From NCBI GenBank assembly GCA_017994815.1, contig JAGOJY010000018.1, forward strand, positions 1-64,000: a stretch of 64,000 bases of DNA. The letters run 5' to 3'. Under the pieces are notes generated by a model. The model was not told the origin of the DNA. It worked only from the letters and a program-made list of their open reading frames with translations, and did not search any database. This stretch comes from Acidobacteriota bacterium. Lineage in GTDB: Bacteria; Acidobacteriota; Polarisedimenticolia; J045. How positions within the stretch are numbered: the stretch's first letter is position 1; the number at the start of each line of letters is the position of its first letter. Position numbers and translations under genes: made by a program. This document shows, piece by piece, positions 60,181-64,000 of this stretch.

Positions 60181-61005
60181 TCAGAAGATCGGGGTGACGC
60201 GGAAGACCAGCGGCGGGTCGTCGCCGTGGCGCGGGAGCGGCAACTCGAGCGGCGAGCCGGACGCGAGCACGTCGCGCACGCCGATGTCGAAGCGGCCCGC
60301 CGCGTCTTCGGCGGCGCCGCCCTCGTGGCGCAGGCGCAGCGCGAGTCGCACGGCGCCGTCGGCGAGGCTCTCGGGGGTGATCTCCAGCACCAGGTTGGCG
60401 CTCGCCGCGCCGGCGGAGCGGACCTCGTAGCGCACCGGTTCGCCGATGACGCCCGGCAGCTGGTGCCGCTCGAGCAGCACCGGGTTCGGCCCCTCGCCCT
60501 GGAGCACCTGCACGATCAGGTCGATCGTGCCCGGCGCGGGGGAACCGACGACGACGCGCGGCACCGCCTCCCAGCGCGGCGTGACCGCGAGCAGGAGGCG
60601 TGCGTCGTCCTCGCGGTCGTTCCACAGCTCGAGCAGGACCAGGCGCTCGGGGCCGGCGACGATCCGGCGCGTGGAACGTTGCGGCGCGCGGCCGCGGGGC
60701 TGCACGTCGGTGTCGATCTCCAGCCGGCAGTTCGCGGCGTCGGCGTCGGGCGTGCCGGCGAGCGACAGCCCGACGGAGATCGGCCCGCGCGGCCCGGCGA
60801 ACTGGTGCGCGAACGGCAGCGGCTCACCCGCCGGCCCGGCCAGCCGGTCCTCGGCGGAGTCCAGCGTCCGGCCGGCGGCGCGCAGCGTCAGACGGACGTC
60901 GAAGGTGACGCGGAAGTCGTGCTCGACGTGGACCGGGGGGCCGGCGGACGCGGCGCAGGCCGCCAGGGCGGCCACGAGCACGATGCTGGGCGGGCAGGTC
61001 CGCAC
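60181..61005 (-). CDS. Lipoprotein of unknown function
   Basis: 274 aa from GTG 61005, chosen because it gives a lipoprotein signal at once (RTCPPSIVLVAALAAC, lipobox LAAC). The longer ATG frame at 61059 adds a hydrophilic leader. The mature part is almost wholly beta-strand (VEHDFRVTFDVRLTLRAAG, ARLLLAVTPRW, SANLVLEITPE), like an immunoglobulin-type or lipocalin-like fold, with no catalytic motif. It is divergent from the envelope protein at 61147. About 80 nt separate its stop from the gatC start downstream. Confidence 0.72.
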   Translation of the reverse strand: MRTCPPSIVLVAALAACAASAGPPVHVEHDFRVTFDVRLTLRAAGRTLDSAEDRLAGPAGEPLPFAHQFAGPRGPISVGLSLAGTPDADAANCRLEIDTDVQPRGRAPQRSTRRIVAGPERLVLLELWNDREDDARLLLAVTPRWEAVPRVVVGSPAPGTIDLIVQVLQGEGPNPVLLERHQLPGVIGEPVRYEVRSAGAASANLVLEITPESLADGAVRLALRLRHEGGAAEDAAGRFDIGVRDVLASGSPLELPLPRHGDDPPLVFRVTPIF

Positions 61006-61069
61006 GGGGCTAATAAAGGTTGGAGGGGTCCCGGGAGCAAGGGGGGAACGGGATCGCACTTACGGGACT

Positions 61070-61075
61070 TATAAT
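61070..61075 (+). promoter_or_regulatory. Candidate -10 box (TATAAT)
   Basis: A perfect TATAAT about 70 nt upstream of the ATG at 61147 in an otherwise very GC-rich region. No good TTGACA-like box stands 16-18 nt upstream (AACGGG there), so this is only a candidate promoter for the envelope protein gene. Confidence 0.25.
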
Positions 61076-61146
61076 GACGGCAACGAGGTGCGGGGCCGCG
61101 ACCGGGTCGGCTCGACCGGGTGGGGTCTACGCGCGAGGAGCGTGCC

Positions 61147-62661
61147 ATGCCTGCAGCGATGCCGGCGGTACGCCGGAAGGGGTGGCGGGCCGCCACCGTC
61201 GCCGGCGGGGTTCTGGCGTTCGCCTGGATGGCGGGGTCACCGGCGGTCGCGGGGGGTTCCACCGTTCCCTCGGCCGCTTCCGCGATGGTCGGCGCGCCGG
61301 CGATGGCGCTCACGGGGGTCACGCTCGGCCCCGGCGGGCGCGTGCTGTCCGGGGTCGAGATCCGCGTTTCGTCGCTTGTGCCGGGCGGGTCGTTCCTGCC
61401 GCAGCGGGTGCGCAGCGACGCGCGGGGCCACTTCTCCGTGGGCAACCTGCCGCCGGGCGAATACCGGGTCATCGCGCTCAAGGGCGGTTACGCGGTCCTC
61501 ATCGGGCAGATCAACACGCTGGTCCAGGACACGCTCGAACTGATCCTGCGCCCGGCCGGCGACCCGGGTCCCCCCGGGACGCGGCCGGCCGACGGCTCGT
61601 GGACGCTGCGGCTGCCGCGCCGCGACGTCCTGGAAGATCTCGAGGACGGCGCCGCCGGCGACGCGAGCGCGGGACCGCCGGTCGCACCCCGGCTGGCCGG
61701 CGCGCCGCTGATGTTCGAGATGCGCGTCAGCAACACCGAGGGGCCGTCAGAGGACTCGCGGCCGGTCCCGGGCGTCGAGGCGTTCCTCTCCGGCAGCGGC
61801 GCGCTGGGCCGGGTCGGCCTGGTCTCGGGCTCGCTCCGGCACCGCGGCGACTCGCGCAGCGCGGCGTTCAACGACGTCGCCGACCAGGCGCGGCTGGGCT
61901 GGGTTTCGCCCCCGTCGAAGGGTTCCCGCCTCGCCGCGGACCTCGAGTTCCTGCGGCAGCTTCGCGGGCTGGAGGACGAGGAGCCGGCGCCGGGGTCGTG
62001 GCCGGAGTTGGACAGCGAGCTGGAAGCGTGGCGCCTCTCGCTGCGCGAGCTGCGGCCGGTCAGCCCGGGCGCGCCCGCGTTCGCCGTCGAGCTGGACCTC
62101 GTGCGGGGGTTCCAGGACGGGACCGACCCCGCCGCCGCGCCGGGCAACTTCCTCGCGCGCCGCGCGAACGCGTCGCTGACGACCGCCCGCCGGTGGCACC
62201 GGCACGACCTGACCGTCGCGGGCAGCGTGCGCTCGGCCGGCGGAGCGTTCCTCGAGCAGGACGAGCCGGCCGACGTCGTCAGCGCGGCCGTTCCGCGCGG
62301 GCTGCGCGCCCTCGGTTCGGCCGACGGCACGGCGTTCCAGCTTGGCGTCACCGACCGCGTGTCGGTCGCCAGCGGGCTGGAACTCACGGGCCGCGCGGTC
62401 GCGGACGCGACGGCGACCGGCGTGTACCGCGGCACCCGCGCCGCGGCGGTGATCGGGGCGCAGTGGACCACGCCGTCGGGGCTGCGGGTGCGGGCCGACG
62501 CCGGCATGACCGCCGGCCGGCGGAGCCGCGGCCTGCTCGGCCTGTCGGCCGACGGCAGCGTCGGGCCCGTGGAGTGGTCGGCCGGGTACGCCCGCGAAGC
62601 CGGGCCGGTCGAGGACCGCGCGAGCCTCCTGCAGGGCCCGGGCCTCGTGACCGACTACTAG
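61147..62661 (+). CDS. Exported carboxypeptidase-regulatory-like envelope protein, N-terminal part (in-frame stop)
   Basis: 504 codons from ATG 61147 (GAGGAGC upstream). Signal peptide about 1-36 (AATVAGGVLAFAWMAGSPAVA). Residues 55-135 are a carboxypeptidase-regulatory-like/transthyretin-type domain: TGVTLGPGGRVLSGVEIRVSS, GHFSVGNLPPGEYRVIALKGGY. The remainder is alternating beta strands suggestive of an outer-membrane barrel or large beta domain. The frame is stopped by TAG 62659-62661 after GLVTDY, yet the same frame continues with matching character to 63126. Together they would give about 659 residues. Either the gene is freshly broken, the base is wrong, or the stop is read through. Confidence 0.75.
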   Translation: MPAAMPAVRRKGWRAATVAGGVLAFAWMAGSPAVAGGSTVPSAASAMVGAPAMALTGVTLGPGGRVLSGVEIRVSSLVPGGSFLPQRVRSDARGHFSVGNLPPGEYRVIALKGGYAVLIGQINTLVQDTLELILRPAGDPGPPGTRPADGSWTLRLPRRDVLEDLEDGAAGDASAGPPVAPRLAGAPLMFEMRVSNTEGPSEDSRPVPGVEAFLSGSGALGRVGLVSGSLRHRGDSRSAAFNDVADQARLGWVSPPSKGSRLAADLEFLRQLRGLEDEEPAPGSWPELDSELEAWRLSLRELRPVSPGAPAFAVELDLVRGFQDGTDPAAAPGNFLARRANASLTTARRWHRHDLTVAGSVRSAGGAFLEQDEPADVVSAAVPRGLRALGSADGTAFQLGVTDRVSVASGLELTGRAVADATATGVYRGTRAAAVIGAQWTTPSGLRVRADAGMTAGRRSRGLLGLSADGSVGPVEWSAGYAREAGPVEDRASLLQGPGLVTDY

Positions 62662-63126
62662 GGGATCGTGGACCGCGTGTCGGGGCAGGTGAGCTGGCGC
62701 CCGGCGCGCGCGCTGCCGACGGTCCACCTGCGCGGCGAGGCCTACACGATCGAAGGCGCGCTGGCGGCGAACCTGCCGGGCGACACCGTCGTCGTGCCGC
62801 TGGTGCAGGACGGCCAGGGCCGCGGCGTGTTGGCCGAGCTGGTGCTGGAACTCGATTCCACCGGAACGTGGGTCGAGGTCAACTGGTCGCGGATGGTGGA
62901 CGAGGGTGAGCAGCGGGCGATCCTCGACGGCGCGGAGGCCTGGTCGCGGCGCGGCGTCAGCGTGCGCCAGCGGCTCGCCTCGCGCGACCGCGTCGGCGCG
63001 ACCTGCCACATCGTGCTCGCGTACGACGCCAGCGAACTCGAACAGCAACCCGCCGCACCTCCCGTGGCTCGCCTGGCGCTCCTCGAGCGGCGTCGCGTTT
63101 CCGGCGGCGTGGCGCTCAGCTTCTAG
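62662..63126 (+). pseudogene. C-terminal part of the same envelope protein, after the in-frame TAG
   Basis: Continues codon for codon from the previous entry: GIVDRVSGQVSWRPARALPT, then LAANLPGDTVVVPLVQDGQGRG, STGTWVEVNWSRM, and ends GGVALSF at 63126. Strand periodicity and the terminal Phe are as in outer-membrane beta-barrels. The GTG at 62668 has no Shine-Dalgarno sequence, so independent translation is unlikely. A single-base change (for example CAG to TAG) explains the split. Confidence 0.6.
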
Positions 63127-63134
63127 GCGGCGCG

Positions 63135-64000
63135 ATGCAGACGCGCAAAGCCGGGCTGCTCGCGCTGGTCGCGCTGGCGCTGGCGCTGGTCGTCGCCTCC
63201 GGCGCCCGGACGTGGCGCGACGTCACGCCGTGGTTCGGCATGACCGTGGGCGAGGCCCAGCTCGCCGCCGGCGCCGAGGTGCAGGAGATCGCGCCCGGCG
63301 GTCCCGCCGACCTCGCGGGACTGCTCGCGGGGGACCGGATCATCGAGATCGCCGGGCAGCCGGTGGCCTCGGCCCTCGTGGCCCGCAACCTGTTCGCCGC
63401 CGCCTCCCCGGGCGCCCCGGTCGGGATCGTCGCGATGCGCGGCGAGGAAGCGGTCGGGCTGCAGCTCGCTTCGCTCGCGCACCCCGCGTGGCAGCGCGCG
63501 CGCATCGCCGGGTCGGCGGTGGCGCTCCTGTTCCTGCTCGCGGCGGCGGCGGTCCTCGTGCGCCCGCGCGGCGGCGCGGCCGACCCGGTGTACGCGGCGT
63601 GGTGCCTCGCGGGCGCGGTGCTCCTCGGCGTCAGCTGGTCCGCTGCCGGGGACCGCATCGACCAGGTGCTGTACTGGGCCGACCGCGCGGCGCGGCTCGT
63701 CTTCCCGGCGCTGTGGCTGCACCTCGCGCTCGCGCTGCGCTCGCGCGAGCGCGTCGGCGCGCGCTGGCTGCCGGTCGTCTACGCCCCGGCGCTGGCGCTG
63801 CTGTTGGCCGAGCTGCACATGGTCGGGCGGGGCGGCGCTCTGCGCGCCGCGGACCCCGTCGCGGCGATCGACCTGCTGCAATCGCGGCTCGAGATGGGCT
63901 GGATGATCGCCGGGCTGGTGGGCGGGCTGGCGCTGTTTGCCGCCTCCGCCCTGCGCGCCCGCTGGCCCGCGGAGCGGGCACAGGCGCGCTGGATCCTCGC
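63135..64000 (+). CDS. PDZ-domain multi-TM membrane protein, 3' end beyond the window (sensor-kinase-like start)
   Basis: 288 complete codons from ATG 63135 with no stop before the edge. TM1 is at about 6-24 (LLALVALALALVVASG). An extracytoplasmic PDZ-like domain follows (about 35-110: GAEVQEIAPGGPADLAGLLAGD, RIIEIAGQPV). Then come at least four more hydrophobic helices (SAVALLFLLAAAAVLV, YAAWCLAGAVLLGVSW, LVFPALWLHLALAL, LPVVYAPALALLLAEL, GWMIAGLVGGLALFAASAL). This N-terminal plan (TM, PDZ, multi-TM) is known from ComP-like sensor histidine kinases, so a cytoplasmic kinase domain may follow off the edge (inference). It starts 8 nt after the envelope gene. Confidence 0.75.
   Translation, partial: MQTRKAGLLALVALALALVVASGARTWRDVTPWFGMTVGEAQLAAGAEVQEIAPGGPADLAGLLAGDRIIEIAGQPVASALVARNLFAAASPGAPVGIVAMRGEEAVGLQLASLAHPAWQRARIAGSAVALLFLLAAAAVLVRPRGGAADPVYAAWCLAGAVLLGVSWSAAGDRIDQVLYWADRAARLVFPALWLHLALALRSRERVGARWLPVVYAPALALLLAELHMVGRGGALRAADPVAAIDLLQSRLEMGWMIAGLVGGLALFAASALRARWPAERAQARWIL

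Noticed and set aside
61147..63126. Pyrrolysine or other recoding at TAG 62659
   Set aside because: No pyrrolysine genes or other recoding signals are visible here, and a point mutation or base error is simpler; not strictly excluded.
1..64000. CRISPR arrays, rRNA, tRNA
   Set aside because: I saw no regularly spaced short repeats, no rRNA-like segments and no tRNA cloverleaf that I could support; short tRNAs could be missed by eye.

Overview
The window is high-GC (about 70% by eye) Gram-negative chromosomal DNA with densely packed genes, frequent 4-bp ATGA/GTGA start-stop overlaps and many signal peptides and lipoboxes. The mix of FG-GAP/VCBS, kelch-like/MopE-like and Rhs/YD surface proteins, a TPP-II-like subtilase, DUF3857/transglutaminase proteins and a carboxypeptidase-regulatory-like envelope protein points to a soil or sediment bacterium, perhaps Acidobacteriota or a similar phylum. 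That placement is inference; no rRNA or other phylogenetic marker is present.

Layout. 1-1145: an accessory edge with the start of an IS630-type transposase, a DUF4169 protein and an unrecognised secreted protein of lower GC. 1175-10430: an M24-fold protein with altered metal ligands, a secreted FG-GAP protein, a membrane flippase-like protein paired with a hexapeptide acyltransferase, two secreted alpha/beta hydrolases, a truncated hydrolase remnant and a membrane-anchored transglutaminase. 10681-16730: a large secreted TPP-II-like subtilase, divergent from a helicase-exonuclease fusion equivalent to MrfA plus MrfB. 16785-21680: three minus-strand genes (a repeat-rich secreted protein, a small secreted protein, a PhoD-like phosphatase). 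21877-28579: a plus-strand run of NTF2-like proteins, an SDR, a HEAT-repeat/HD-domain pair sharing an N-terminal domain, an SRPBCC protein and a zinc alcohol dehydrogenase. 28656-35113: a kelch-like/MopE-like surface protein, a thioredoxin-reductase-like flavoprotein, pirin and an alpha/beta hydrolase.

35489-48249 is the most interesting part. It is a minus-strand Rhs locus: one full-length secreted Rhs protein (2291 aa) with a zincin-like C-terminal tip and an overlapping downstream lipoprotein gene, followed by a decaying array of orphan tip plus lipoprotein cassettes. The first orphan cassette carries a 2,244-bp copy of the Rhs core that looks identical and is in the same frame, so one crossover would swap the tip and its lipoprotein partner. 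Later cassettes are cut by an ISL3 transposase fragment, and two of the lipoprotein genes are frameshifted. I read this as a polymorphic toxin/immunity array with a built-in recombination substrate. The toxin role is inferred.

48552-64000: a tandem pair of TPR/DUF3857/transglutaminase proteins, one with an intact catalytic triad and one without; a PAS protein; a gatC-gatA-amidase overlap cluster; a lipoprotein; an envelope protein split by an in-frame TAG; and the start of a PDZ plus multi-TM membrane protein that runs off the end.
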